DNA from: Yarrowia lipolytica
Taxonomy: Eukaryota > Ascomycota > Dipodascomycetes > Dipodascales
Direction: 5' to 3'
DNA length: 64,000 nucleotides
Assembly: GCF_001761485.1 (NCBI RefSeq)
Contig: NC_090771.1
Coordinates: forward strand, 1,116,001 to 1,180,000
Shown in pieces: positions 1-12,800 of the stretch (positions are counted from its first letter, which is position 1; each line of letters starts with the position of its first letter). The notes under the pieces are model-generated. The model was not told the origin of the DNA, did not search any database, and saw only the letters and a list, made by a program, of their open reading frames with translations. Made by a program: the position numbers and the translations under genes.

Positions 1-232
1 TTCAATGTAGTTCATTATTGTTACATTATCTATATGGCAAAGTGCGAGAGAAGTACAGGTATCTCATTCTAGTGAACGACAGCAGTTAGTCGTGGGAGTG
101 GTTTGGGAGCTTGTAGGTGTGTAGAACTCTCGTGAGTGGCTGGATCCTAGCACAAGTTCGATGGTACTGTGGTTGGTTGGCTTCCAGGGGTCAGGCCGTA
201 ATACAGGTACTCAGTTTGCCCTTGGGTTCTTC

Positions 233-793
233 TCACAGTCCACTCTTCAATCTCTCATTGTAGCCTTTGATGGCTCTTTTGAACTCGCTCCAGTTGACAC
301 CGTAGCTCTCGTCGACCAGGTTGAACATGACCCCCAGGCTTCTCTCCACGTCTTTATTCCGTCGTTCGTCGTCGAAAAAGATCATCTTGTTGAAATCCAC
401 CTTGGTTTTCTTGTTGAGCTTTTTGAAATGGTTGATTTTCGTTCCCTGGCCCCATTCCAGTGCGTCAAAGTAGTTGAGCACCGGCTCTCCGTCGATTTTG
501 ATCGTCTTGAGAATGCTCTTGGCCACGTCGGGGGTGGCCGTTCGCGACGCAGCCAGAATCTTGACATTCTTCTCGCGCAGATGTTTCAGAATCTCGGGCA
601 CGTCTCTGTACAGACTCAGCACGTAACCGCTGCGATCTTCCACCTGAAGGTCGCTGGTTCCCCGTTTGATGGGAGGACTGAGATGCGTGTCGCACCAGCA
701 GGGCCACAGCGTGTAGTCCAGGTCGAACACCACCGCGTCGGGGTACTCCAGCGACTCAAGATCGATGGAGGAGGTGTCAGTGGCGTTTCTCAT
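233..793 (-). CDS. Magnesium-dependent phosphatase-1 (MDP-1) family HAD phosphatase
   Basis: The product is a 186-residue HAD-superfamily phosphatase of the MDP-1 group, which hydrolyses phosphotyrosine or sugar-phosphate substrates in vitro. Motif I is VVFDLDYTLWP, with nucleophile Asp24 and acid/base Asp26. Motif II is AASRT and motif III is FFDDERRN. From YPDAVVFDLDYTLWPCWCDTH onward it follows the same plan as yeast YER134C, and the length matches the family (about 170-180 residues). I placed the start at the Met just before the conserved domain. The frame stays open upstream to an ATG at 991 and would add 66 residues, including a hydrophobic stretch (LYLYPLLVVATLISLLY), so a membrane-anchored longer form is possible. 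The family is clear; the start is not. Confidence 0.85.
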   Translation of the reverse strand: MRNATDTSSIDLESLEYPDAVVFDLDYTLWPCWCDTHLSPPIKRGTSDLQVEDRSGYVLSLYRDVPEILKHLREKNVKILAASRTATPDVAKSILKTIKIDGEPVLNYFDALEWGQGTKINHFKKLNKKTKVDFNKMIFFDDERRNKDVERSLGVMFNLVDESYGVNWSEFKRAIKGYNERLKSGL

Positions 794-1702
794 GGGTCTG
801 GGGTTGCAGCTGTACAAGAGTGAGATGAGTGTTGCTACTACCAGTAGTGGATACAAGTAGAGATTGCGAATTGCGAAATCGTCAGTTGATGGTCTAGAAC
901 TGTCAGTGGCGACAAAGGGACAACGGTGCAAGTTCTTGTAGAAAGTTCGATCCAAAATGCCGAAGTAGATGTCAAAAAAGTCGATCAACAAGATCCACCT
1001 GCATGTGCGATGCGATCGATGAGCAAGGGAGATGGCGGAATAGGGCGAGTTGAGCGCTGAGTAAGGAGGGGAGTGGAGGTGTGGATGGTGTTTGAGGGTG
1101 GATTTGATGCTTTTGATGGGGGTTTTTTTTGTCGTTCTCGGACAATTCTGGATGGTGCTAAAGATGGTGTGAGTGCAAGTTCAAGTTCAAGTTCAAGTTC
1201 AAGTTCAAGTACCTTGTACTGTAGGTCATGTGCACTCAGATTGGCCTGTATAAGAAATGAGGAATCAGTTTATTTTGGTCAAATGATACCCGATTTGGAC
1301 AAGAGTTGTATTTAATGATTCAGAGCGATCCGCTGACGACCTTCATGTGGCTTTTACTTGCACAAGAACGACATTTCACCCCGTTTGAGAGACCTTTTGC
1401 CGATGGTTACTTTCTCACCCAAAGTTTCAGTTTCCATGGCTTCCGGTCGTTTCACCCAGATTTTACGATACAGAATGGACCCCGAAGTTGGCGGAGTCCA
1501 TATTGATCATATTTTGTTTATTGTAATTTTGTTCAATAGAAGAAGCCGGTAGTGATCCCGAAAGAGGCTCAAAAGAAATTCTTCTATTTTACCCGTGTTT
1601 TAATAATTCATTTTCGATTTTCATTCACCCAAGCTCAACCTGCATACACGTACAGCACGCACATCGTGGACAGTACAACACCAAAGGACTCTACAAGATA
1701 CA
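794..1702. other. Divergent intergenic region
   Basis: This spacer lies between the phosphatase and TCA17 and should hold both promoters. It contains nearly six copies of the hexamer CAAGTT at 1176-1210, followed directly by a TACCTTGTACTGTAG motif of a kind that recurs in other spacers of the window. No RNA gene was seen. Confidence 0.6.
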
Positions 1703-2837
1703 ATGGCTCAGGTGAAACTGGTGTCGATAATCAGCAGGGAGGTAAGTGTGTGGAGAGGAGGAGGGAGGAGGAGGAGGAGGAGGAGGGGACGAGGGGCGGC
1801 TCGACGGTAGGGTAATGCCTCCCGCAAACAGAATGTTCTGAAAGAGAGACAACAGAACAACCAACGACAGCGACACAGTATGAGATGATCCACGGGTAAG
1901 GGACGGTCCCGGGTATTACATGGTTTGTGAAGTGACTGGATTGGTTTGAAATGCGCCGGATTATTGGCAATTTACGCTGGAGAATGTCAAACCATCCACA
2001 TGACTACAATTTATGTGGCAACTGAGGATAGGATAAGAAGACTGAGGGGCGGGAAGCTCAAGTGGTGCCACATAGGTCGGTGTGTGTTGAGATTGCCTGA
2101 ATGCATCACTGGAGTCATCCCATTATAGTCCTACGGCTAGACAGAGATGGTTCGTTGGACTCACTACCTGTGTTCCTTTCCTTCCGGCGCGTCCTTGACT
2201 CTTCTTTCAATTTCAATTTGGAATCTATCATAGCTGCTACACACCCTATCGTGAATTTGGACTGGCTGTCACACACCCTCGCGTGAATTCTGGAGAAACA
2301 GCGTGGTTCGTGTATCAAGCAAGCTGCTATCTCATTCAACGTCTGTCGCTGAAAGAGCATTGTCTGACGTCGAAGAGACAAGGTGTCCAAGTCATGTTTG
2401 GTGATGGACTGTCGCGATGCTGTCGTACAAGCTCCTTTCTTCTTCTAACACAGAACACCCCTCTGTTCATCGGAATCTATCCCGGTGAAGGCGAAACCAC
2501 CACACAGCTCGAGTACGACTACTCGTCACTAGCATACATGGCTCTGGACTATCTGGGCCAGCAGCAGAACGAAAACGCCGGCACCGTGTCTCTTCTATAC
2601 GTGCACAAGCTGGCGGTGTACGGTATGCTCACCAACACGGCCAATAAGATTGTGATTGGCTGCGAGGCCCAGGAGGGCTCCGAGAGCATTGAGCAGTTTG
2701 CCAAGCAGGTGCTCAAGGTGCTGGTGGCGTACAAGAGCAATCCATTCTACGATGAGACCGAGACTAGCATTGATAGTCAGGGGTTTAGAAAGGAGATGGC
2801 CAAGGTGGTGGACAAGTGGAATAAGGGAGAGGCATAG
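1703..2837 (+). CDS. TCA17: TRAPP complex subunit Tca17/TRAPPC2L (one intron)
   Basis: The spliced product is 140 residues. Exon 1 (1703-1741) encodes MAQVKLVSIISRE. A phase-0 intron (1742-2453) starts GTAAGT and ends TCTAACACAG. Exon 2 (2454-2837) continues NTPLFIGIYPGEGE. The fold is that of sedlin/TRAPPC2L proteins: an N-terminal strand ending in a basic-acidic-Asn turn, a central VHKLAVYGMLTNTANKIVI segment, and a C-terminal SNPFYDE motif equivalent to the CNPFY motif of human TRAPPC2L. Tca17 belongs to TRAPPII, which activates Rab GTPases in late-Golgi traffic. The unspliced frame opening at 2283 is intron sequence plus exon 2 and would lack the conserved N-terminus. Splice sites and homology agree, so the model is strong. 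Confidence 0.85.
1742..2453 (+). other. TCA17 intron (712 nt)
   Basis: The donor is GTAAGT and the fused branch site/acceptor is CTAACACAG. Its removal joins codons 13 and 14 in phase 0. It is the longest intron I can define in the window. Confidence 0.85.
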
Positions 2838-3577
2838 AAAGCGAAGAGTAGCCCAGCAGCTCTTCTGAGCAGACACCAGCGAGAAAAAGCTATCGACATG
2901 CTGCTTGGCACGGACCTACAGGTGCTTTCATCTTAACACGTCTTCACTTTTTTTTCTGACGTCCACAGTTGGGTTGAATAAGGTAATGAATTAGTTGAAA
3001 CCCCAAGTAAATGGTGAGTAAACGCGCAGTAAAAGAAGCTGCATCTAAGGCGTGTCAAGACGTTGATCCGGTGGCAAATAGGCACGTTTTTTGCTTAGTA
3101 AGCGATGATCAGGGGATAGTCTCGAGAAACAGATGGTTCAAGGGGGTTATCGAGTGTCAGCACTTGTAGATGAAGTGAGTCACGGAAATTGAATGTGCAG
3201 TACTTACTGTAGCTATAAGTAATATCCACAATTACTCTCCCTATAGTTGGACATTCTTGAAGTGTGGTAAAGTCGATCAATATGGCTGTTTTTTTTTTGT
3301 CAGCAGAAAACAATAAATATCACCAGGCCAATTGGTGCCAAAGACACCGTTACTACTGTTTCTACACCCTCAAATCTGTTGTATTTTTTCTCCAGATTTT
3401 GAAATAAAAAATAAAAAATAAAAAATAAAAAATAAAAAATAAAAAATAAGCTCGGGGTGCATTGCGATGGAAAAAAATATTGGTGCATGAACTTATATTT
3501 TTTTGCAGACCAGTGCTTGATCGTGTAACGACTTTTCAGCAGATCTTGATATTGTTGATTTTGGAGCTTTTGGAATT
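2838..3577. other. Spacer between TCA17 and the MDN1 5' exons
   Basis: It contains an A/T-rich tract of seven or so AAAAAAT units at about 3407-3450 and a T8 run near 3291. An ATG followed directly by GTGAGT near 3012 could be a splice donor of a further upstream exon, but I found no convincing partner. The MDN1 promoter is expected here. Short reading frames in it look random. Confidence 0.5.
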
Positions 3578-3640
3578 GTGAGTGGGGCGAGACGTCGAGA
3601 GCAGCGACTGGAGATTATCCGGCGGACAAAACTAACCCAG
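3578..3640 (+). other. Predicted 5'UTR intron 1 of MDN1
   Basis: This 63-nt interval starts GTGAGT and ends AAACTAACCCAG, an excellent match to the Yarrowia branch-acceptor pattern. The flanking exon sequence has no ATG. Its assignment to the MDN1 transcript is inferred from chaining with the next two introns. Confidence 0.65.
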
Positions 3641-3727
3641 AATCTGACACATACATACAGACCCGCCAGCTTCATTCGATTTACCTGTCTTGCAAGACGG
3701 AGACCTAGCAGCGACATTACGCTTCAA

Positions 3728-3813
3728 GTGAGTATGGTGGCGAGCGGGATCTTGGATCTTGGATATTTGAGATTGGAGATTGGAGATTAGATATTGGAGC
3801 GATTCTAACACAG
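3728..3813 (+). other. Predicted 5'UTR intron 2 of MDN1
   Basis: This 86-nt interval starts GTGAGT and ends TTCTAACACAG. It contains an ATG (GTGAGTATGG) that splicing would remove, leaving the spliced 5'UTR exons 3641-3727 and 3814-3872 free of upstream ATGs. Confidence 0.68.
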
Positions 3814-3872
3814 ATTGCGATTACGACATTGCCCTACGACTACAGGTTCATACATACGATAAACGATACAAA

Positions 3873-6800
3873 ATGGTTGCATCCGGTGACAAGAGTGAGT
3901 ATCGAGAGAGAGGAGGAGCAAGTAGGGAGAGGAAGGGAGAAAGAGGCAAACACAACTTACAAACAACTGAATAAATGCAAACGACACCAGGTTGTCAGTT
4001 GGCCGTGTTACTATGTTGTGTTGTGACGGTGAGCATGGACCATGTCAGCCATGTTTCAAGTGTGACACTTGGAGATGGATGAAAGGTCATTTGAAGCATT
4101 GAGTATTGATTTACTTGTCCAAACTGGTGCCATCGTGTCTGTCAACAACATGTGCCACTTGATCCCGGCGGAGGTGACTCTCCTGTTGCCCGATCCCCAC
4201 TACCGTTGCGTTACTAACCCAGTCACCACATCAATCCCTACTGATTACCAAAACCACACCCTCACGCAATTATCCACCACCGCTTTAACCACACCAATTC
4301 TGCCCTCATGCCCCCAAATCGCCCCCGATCTGGTGGCGCGGTGGATCACAAGCGCCAGTAGTGGCGATGACGCCGTTCTCGTGCTCACTGCTCTCGCGCG
4401 TGATGTTGCTGTGTGCCCGGGTATCCAGACCCTCTGCTCTCATTTCGTCTCAAAGATGGGCTTCATGGAGATGCTCAAGGTGCCCCAGAGTGAGACACAG
4501 ACAGAGGCCATTCTGCTCGCCTTCTACCGCCTCGTCTCGTTTGATAGAGAGACGTACGGCGGTCTGGTGGACAAGGAGGTGGTGAGCGGACTAATGTCCT
4601 TTGACATGGCCAAGCAGCTGCTGTACAAGGTGTTTGAAATGACCAAATGCGACGCAGAGCTCGAGTACAGAGAGAGCGAGCGCGTGCTGGCTCTGGCACG
4701 TGACCTGCTGCCTACCACACACATTCACATCCCCGTTTCGGAGCTCAACTCTCTCAACACTCCTATTGGTTCTTCTTTGATTCCTCGACTTGGAGGACCC
4801 TCTCCCGTGGCTTCTGACTACGTGGAGACCGACACGAGTGTTGAAATCATGAATGAGCTGGGCCAGGCGCTCTCCACCAGTGCGCCCATTCTTCTGAGCG
4901 GCCCCTCGGGCTCGGGAAAGACCTTCTATGTGAACGAGATTGCCCGCAACCTGTCCAAGCTGGACAACATGGTGCGAATCCATCTCGGCGATCAGACAGA
5001 CTCCAAGCTGCTGATTGGAGCGTACACCACCGGCTCCAAACCGGGGTCTTTCGAGTGGAGAGACGGTGTACTGACTACAGCCATCAAGGAAGGACGATGG
5101 GTACTTGTGGAGGACATTGACCGAGCCCCCACCGATGTGGTTTCGGTTCTATTGTCTCTACTGGAGAAGCGAGAACTCGTCATTCCCTCGAGAGACGAGG
5201 TGATCAAGGCCCACGCTGGCTTCCGACTGGTGGGAACCATGCGAAAGAAGATCGGGGCTCACACAAACGAGATTATCGGCTTGCGACTATGGCAGCAGGT
5301 GGAGCTCCCGGAGCTGCAGCCCGAGGAGATTGTCACCATCATCAAGGAGCGATACCACGTGATTTCCGCCATGGCCGAGTCCTTCCAAGACACGTTTGCG
5401 GCCATTGTCGCTCTGTACGGCTCATCCAGTTTTGTTTCTCTGACGAAATCTGCCGTTTCTCGAGTGGTTTCCCTGAACGACCTAATCAAACTGTGCAACC
5501 GAGTGAGTGCCATGATCTTGAGACTCGGATACACGTCTCCAAATGACCCTCTGCCCAACCACGTGTACGAGTTCATCTTTCTGGAGGCTCTGGATTGCTT
5601 TGCCGGCTTTCTGAGCAACTCGGACGCCCGAAACAAGGCTGCCCATGTGATTGGAGAGTGTCTGGGCATGTCTGCTCCCAAGGTAGATGTTCTCCTTGGC
5701 CGAGTTCCTGCCTACCAGGATAGCAGCGACAGCCTGGAGGTGGGACGAAGCCTGCTGACTAAACAAGTCACTGGCCAGAAGAAGAAGAGCAACAGTCTGT
5801 TTGCCAACACCAACCACGCGTCCAAGCTGATGGAGCAGATTTGCGTGGCCATTTCTTCCACCGAGCCGCTTCTTTTGGTTGGAGAAACTGGTACCGGTAA
5901 GACCACTGTGGTTCAGAACGTGGCTTCTCTGATGAACAAGAAACTCACCGTTGTCAACGTGTCTCAGCAGACTGAGGCCGGCGATCTTCTGGGTGGATTT
6001 AAGCCCGTCGACGTGTCTATGATTGCGGTTCCGTTGATGGATGAGTTCCAGGAGGTGTTTTCGGCCACCTTTTCTGCAAAGAAGAACGTGGAGTTCATGA
6101 AGCTGTTGACCCGGGCCTTTAACATCCGCCACTGGAAGAACTGCATTCGGCTGTGGAAGGAGGCGGTCAAGCTGTCTGCTGGACGGCTGAAGGAATCCGA
6201 GAGCGGTAAGCGGCGCAAGCTGACCGACAAGGAAACCGTGTCACTGCAGGCTCAGTGGGACCAGTTCCAGAGCAATCTCCTGGCGTTCGAGATCCAGTAC
6301 AAGCAGATCCAGTCGTCGTTTGTGTTCCAGTTCATCGAGGGATCCATTGTCCAGGCCGTGCGAAAGGGCGAGTGGGTGTTGCTCGATGAGATCAACCTGG
6401 CGTCTCCCGACACTCTGGAGGCCATTTCTGATCTTCTGTCCGAGCCCCGAACACTTCTCTTGTCCGAAAAGGGAGACGCAGAGACCATTGTGGCTCATCC
6501 AGACTTCAGAATGTTTGCATGCATGAATCCGGCTACCGATGTCGGTAAACGAGACCTGCCTCTGGGTCTCCGGTCGCGGTTCACAGAGCTCTACGTGTCT
6601 TCTCCCGACGAGAACTTTGATGACTTGCTCAAGATCATCGACCGGTACATTGGCCACTTATGTGTGTCGGACTCCACTATTGGCATCCACAACGACGTGG
6701 CGGACTTGTACTTAACAGCCAAGAAACTGTCTGCCGAGAACAAGATTGTGGACGGAGCGGGCCAGAAGCCCCATTTCTCCATTCGAACGCTGTCCAGAAC

Positions 6801-9800
6801 ACTGGTCTACGTGTCGCAGATTGCGCATCTGTTTGGACCCCGAGGGTTGCGTCGGTCGCTGTACGAGGGCTTCTGCATGTCTTTCCTGACTCTGCTGGAT
6901 GCCGACTCCGAGGCTACTCTCCATGAAGTCATCAAGAAGTACACTGTCAACAAGCTCAAGGACCAAAAGTCGATCATGACACAGAAAACCAAGGCCCCCA
7001 GCGACAAACATGTTGCTTTCGAGCATTACTGGCTGGAGCCGGGACCGCTGACTCCCTACGACGACGAGAAGTACGTTATGACGCCGTTTGTGACCAAGAA
7101 CCTGCTCAATCTGGTCCGAGCCACGTCCGGAAAGTCCTCTGTGCTTATCCAGGGTCCCACTTCTGCTGGAAAAACGTCCATGATCCGGTACCTTGCTCAG
7201 AAAACCGGTCACGAGTTTGTGCGTATCAACAACCACGAACACACGGACTTGCAGGAATACCTGGGCACATACGTGGCTGATTCCGAGGGCAAGCTCAAGT
7301 TCAAGGAGGGAGTTCTGGTGCAGGCTCTGCGACGAGGAGCTTGGATTGTTCTTGACGAGCTGAATTTGGCGCCCACCGACGTGCTGGAGGCCCTCAACCG
7401 ACTTCTGGACGACAACCGGGAGCTTCTCATTCCCGAGACTCAGGAGGTGGTCCGTCCCCATCCCCAGTTTCGGCTGTTTGCTACCCAGAACCCTCCCGGA
7501 CTGTATGGTGGTCGAAAACAGTTGTCTCGAGCTTTCCGAAACCGTTTCTTGGAGCTTCATTTCGGCGATATTCCCGAGACCGAGCTGGAGCACATTCTGC
7601 ATAAACGAGCGCTCATTGCTCCGTCCCAGGCTGCCAAGATTGTCAACGTTTACCGGGAGCTTTCGCTGGTGCGACAGGCTTCGCGAGTCTTTGAACAGAA
7701 TGCGTTTGCGACTCTTCGAGACCTGTTCCGATGGGCTGGCCGAAACTGCGACAACAACGAGGAGCTGGCCATGAACGGATTCTTGCTACTTGGTGAACGA
7801 GTGCGAAACCCAGAGGAGAGAGAGGTGGTCAAACGGGCCATCGAAAAGGTCATGAAGGTGAAACTCGACGAGCGACAGCTGTACGACCACGTGACTGTTC
7901 CTGGAGTGGACGCCAATTCTTCTGTGGTGATGACCAATGGTCTGCGACGGCTGGTCTATCTTGTCCAGGAAGCTATCAAGCACAAGGAGCCCATTCTTCT
8001 GGTGGGTGAGACTGGATGTGGTAAGACCACCGTTTGTCAGCTGCTTGCCGAGGCACGTGACAAGGAGCTGCACATTGTCAACGCTCATCAGAACATGGAG
8101 ACTGGCGACATTATTGGTTCTTTCCGACCTGTTCGAAATCGGTCTGATCTGGAGAGCCGTTTCAGAGATGCCTTGTTGGAGGCTCTGGGAGACGAAGACA
8201 CCGCGGGTCTTTCTAACTCCGAACTTGACGTCAAGTATCTCAGTTTACTCAAGAAGGATCCCGAATCTTTCCCCGAGGAGATCAAGCAGGCTGTCGTCAC
8301 TTCGCGGGCGGCCCAAAAGACGCTCTTCACGTGGTCGGACGGTTCTCTTATTCAGGCTCTCAAGCAGGGCGACTTCTTCCTTCTCGATGAGATTTCTCTG
8401 GCCGACGACTCGGTTCTGGAACGTCTCAACTCAGTCCTTGAGCCTGAGCGAACCCTACTGCTTGCTGAAAAGGGCTCCGACGCGTCTGAGGCGTCCGTCA
8501 CTGCGCTCCCCGATTTCCAATTCTTCGCTACCATGAACCCTGGTGGAGACTACGGTAAGAAGGAGCTGTCTCTGGCTCTGCGAAACCGATTCACAGAGAT
8601 CTGGGTACCCTCTATGGAGGACTTTTCCGACGTGGAGACGATTGTCGGCTCGAGACTCGGCGACGACAAAAAGTATCTGTCCAAGGTGGTCACCGAGTTC
8701 TCCAAGTGGTTTGCCATCAAATACAGCGGCTCCACAACCTCGGGAATCATCTCTCTGCGAAACCTGCTTGCTTGGACCGAGTTCATCAACAAGTTTGAAG
8801 GTTCCCATGAAGTGGCTCTGCTGCATGGAGCTCTTATGGTCTTCGTCGATGCTCTTGGTACTGGTCAGACTTCGTATTTGACCAATTTGGAGGCCGAGAA
8901 GAGAGAGTGTATTGGAAAGCTGCAGTCGTTGATCTCTATAAAAAAGAAGCCTCAACTCCTGGCCATCTACGACCAGGTTCCTGAGATTGAGGACACTTGT
9001 GACGAGTTGAAGATTGGCCATTTTGGCGTGGAGAAGGAGTCTGACGGCTCCTCCACCGCTGTTGAGAAGGCAACGTTCAACTTGAGTGCCCCTACTACTC
9101 GGCTGAACGCAATGAGAGTCCTTCGTTCTCTACAAGTCCCCAAGCCCATCCTTCTGGAGGGCTCGCCTGGTGTTGGAAAGACCTCTCTCATCACGTCCAT
9201 CGCTCAGTTACTTGGAAAGCCGCTCACTCGAATCAATTTGTCTGAACAGACCGATTTGATCGATCTGTTCGGCTCTGACGCGCCTGCGGAGGACTCCGAA
9301 GCCGGCACCTTTGTCTGGAGAGACGCCCCGTTCCTGCGAGCCATGCAGGCCGGAGAATGGGTGCTGCTGGACGAAATGAATCTGGCATCCCAGTCGGTTT
9401 TGGAAGGTCTCAACGCCTGTCTAGATCACCGAGGACAGACTTACATTCCCGAGCTGGACAAGTTCTTCACCTGTGCTCCGGGATTCACCGTGTTCGCGGC
9501 TCAGAACCCCCAGCACCAGGGCGGAGGACGAAAGGGTCTGCCAAAGTCGTTCCTCAACCGATTCACCGTCGTCTATGTGGACGCGCTGGACAAAGAAGAC
9601 TTGTTCCAGATTGCCCAATACCTCTACCCCAAGGTAAACGACTCGGAACGCATGATCCAGTTCATTAGTCAGCTGGACAAGGACGTGCAGTCGGGTAAAT
9701 TCGGAGCCAAGGGAGCACCCTGGGAATTCAACATGAGAGACACGATGCGGTGGATGTCTCTTGTGTCACGTGACCAAAACGCCAACCCTGGCGCGTTTCT

Positions 9801-12800
9801 GAATCTCATTGCTGGAGATCGATTCAGAACCGTGACTGACAGACAGCAGCTGGAGGAGCTGTACAAGACCGTGTTTGATGGCCGAGACTCGCAGGCACGT
9901 GACTACTGCGTGACTGTGCAGTCTTCGTCTGAAATCCGTTGCGGACGTGCCTCTCTCGCCCGTGACCAACTCATTCAGCCGTCGTACTCCTCTTCTCCGC
10001 TGTCCTTCTTGCACTGCAACTCGTCCCCCTCAGAGACTCTGATTCGGGCCATCAACCATTCGTGGCCCGTGATTCTGGCGGGACCTTCTTGTTCCGGAAA
10101 GACCTCGTTGATCCGGCTCATGGCCTGTGTTGCCGGAGCTACTCTTGATGAGATTGCTCTCAACGCCGACGTGGACTCTGTCGACTTGGTGGGAGGCTAC
10201 GAGCAGGTGGACAACCGGCAGAAGCGCGAACAGATTGACAAGAAGATAGGTCACGTGTTTGCCGAGTGGGCCCGACGGGAGCTGTCGCGTGACAACGAGG
10301 AGGGCCTGACCAAGGCTCTGGCCCAAAAGGCCGATACTTCCATGGACCAGGATCTCCAGACTCAGATTAGTCATCTTTATGACGAGCTTGACGCCCTGAG
10401 CAAGTCCAAGAGCGCCTCTGACGCCGTGTCGTTCCAGTGGATCGATGGTATTCTTGTCAATGCTGTGGCTCGGGGTCATTGGCTGGTGCTGGACAACGCA
10501 AACCTGTGTTCAGCCTCAGTTCTGGACCGACTCAACTCGCTGCTGGAGCCCAATGGAACCCTTATTCTCAACGAGAGCGCGCTAGAAGACGGTTCCCCTC
10601 GAGTCATCACTCCTCACAAGAACTTCCGAATCTTCCTGACCGTGAACCCCAAGTATGGAGAACTGTCTCGAGCGATGCGAAACCGAGCGGTGGAAATCTT
10701 TGTCGACGAGCTGGACGTGAGAATGTCCGAATTCGACCGCGTGCGAATCGCAGAGACGGCCGATGGAGCCCCCGTGCAGCAGTCCCATGTCCTGACATGG
10801 AGACAGGCCGTGAGCGGCGTGGTTGGCAACAACGTGACCGAACCCGAAGATTACGTGGTCGCCGCGACGGCTCTCAAGTACCTGTCGTGGCCACTGGCCT
10901 TGTCTGACTTTGCCGGGTTGGTTTCGTCGTCGGATGCGCCCGCTAAGGCCAAGCAAGTCGCCAGTCACGTGATGAGCCTCTGCGCTGAAATCGGAGTCGA
11001 TCGATTCGTGTCTCTACTCAAGCAGACGCCCGACTACGATCACGTGACCCCCGTGGACGCCTTCCTGGACCCTTGTTTGGATCCTGATCTTGTCAAGCTT
11101 GGTGAGTTGTCGCCCATTTTGGCTCTCATGGTCCGGTTTTCGAACACAACCAACAAGCTGTCTACTGCCTCTTCCAACGGCGAAAACAACAAGGCCAGCT
11201 CGCTGACCTATCTTGAAAAGTCCGCGGCTGCTGTTGCTGGACGGCGTATGAAGGACGCTGCTGCTCCTGGTCTGTACCAGTTGCTTGTTGGAGCGGTGGA
11301 AGTTGTCGAGAAGGTGCTGGAGGGTGTTTTGGCAGGAGCCAACGTTGAGGATGGCGTTTTCACCCACCTTTTGTCTCTCCTCACTCTCACCGACCAAATC
11401 TACATCAACACCAGTGTGCAGTCTCCCGTGGAGTCGCAGTTCCACGTGTATGCCGACTGGTTTGAGGAGTGGATTCGGGAGTCGCGTGGAATCGAACTGA
11501 CGCCCCTCACAAGGGCCCTGGCTCTGTTTGATTCGCAAATCTCTCTTTCTCGAGGACTGGTCATGCGGCACATTTGGGAAATTCTATGTCCTTCTGTTCC
11601 CTCCACTCTGCCTGGATGGTTGAAGTTCGAGAAGGTGGCTGCTCTGTGCGAGCGGTTCGACCGCATTTGTGCTCAGATGCCTGTGTCCTCGCTGGAGACG
11701 GTTCTCACGGTCAAGTCTCAGTTTGCGGGCTTCTTGGCTGCCGTTGGAGACGACGATATCACCGAAGAGTTCTTCGACACTCTGGTGAAGACTGTGGACT
11801 CCATGGATGCGACTGAGGTAAAGGCTGAGGGAGAAGACGAGGTGGAGCAGGTTACCAAGACCCGGAACCATGCCTACATTGCTCTTTTCTCCGATCTGGC
11901 GACCGCTTTCGAGCTGTCCGGCATTTCCCACGCCAACATTTCGTTCTACGCCTGTCTCCCCACCCAGGAAGAGTCTCTGCTCGAAAAACTCACCAAGCAC
12001 GGCAATGGCTACGAGCTCACTTCTCCTGACCATCTTGCTGGAGAGTACATTTCTGCCGCCCAGAGCTTTGGAAACACCAAGAACGGCGCGGTGGAGCAGT
12101 CTAGAACGGACTACGCCTACGTCGGCAAGCTCCTGGCAGCAGACAACACTGCCATTCTGGCTGAAAAGCTGCCGAACTTTGTTTCTGTGCTCACTGCAAC
12201 TCTCAGCGACTTAGAGGAGGTAGGTAACGCCGTATCTGGAGTTGCCGAGGGTGCTCTGGAACAGTGTATGAGTGGGATGAAGCACGTGCCGGCCTTGCTA
12301 TCCGAGAGAACCGTCTCCTCTGTCGGAACTGCCTACATTGCCGTCTTCAAGGCCGCTCTGGACATGTACGTGCCCAACCTGCCTTATGATCCTGCTATCA
12401 AGGAGTACGTGGACTACGATATGCAAACCCGAGTCGATAACCTGCACCGAGCCAGCCACAATGTCGACCAGAAGATGAAGCAGATCTTCTTTGGCACCGA
12501 TGTCGAAGAATATTCCTCCGAAACAGCCTTGTTCAAGCCCCGGGTCTACAGAGACTCGTCCACCTCGATCGACCTCATGATCAGAGAGTGGAACCAGTTC
12601 ATGGTGGTGCTGGACCAGACGGTGGAAAAGGTGAGCCATGCGACGGCAGAGTCACGTGACACCTTGCTCCAGGAGCTGGATCTGTTCCAGAAGAACACCC
12701 AGCAGTTTCTGGTTCGTCTCAAGGCGTCTTATCCCCGGTACACCGACCTATGCTCCATTCTGGACCGCTTTGTTTCCGGTTTCAGACTCGGAGTGTACAT

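Noticed and set aside
2283-2453. An unspliced start of the TCA17 frame at 2283
   Set aside because: It would replace the conserved sedlin-like N-terminus with unrelated residues. The segment lies inside a well-bounded intron.
3300-3717. Small minus-strand frames before MDN1, one ending in a Lys/Ser-rich natural-looking stretch
   Set aside because: They overlap the plus-strand 5' exons, and no splice partner or family could be found.
4069-4077. Starting MDN1 at 4069
   Set aside because: The codon there is TTG, not ATG. The first in-frame ATG is at 4075, and the spliced start at 3873 fits better.
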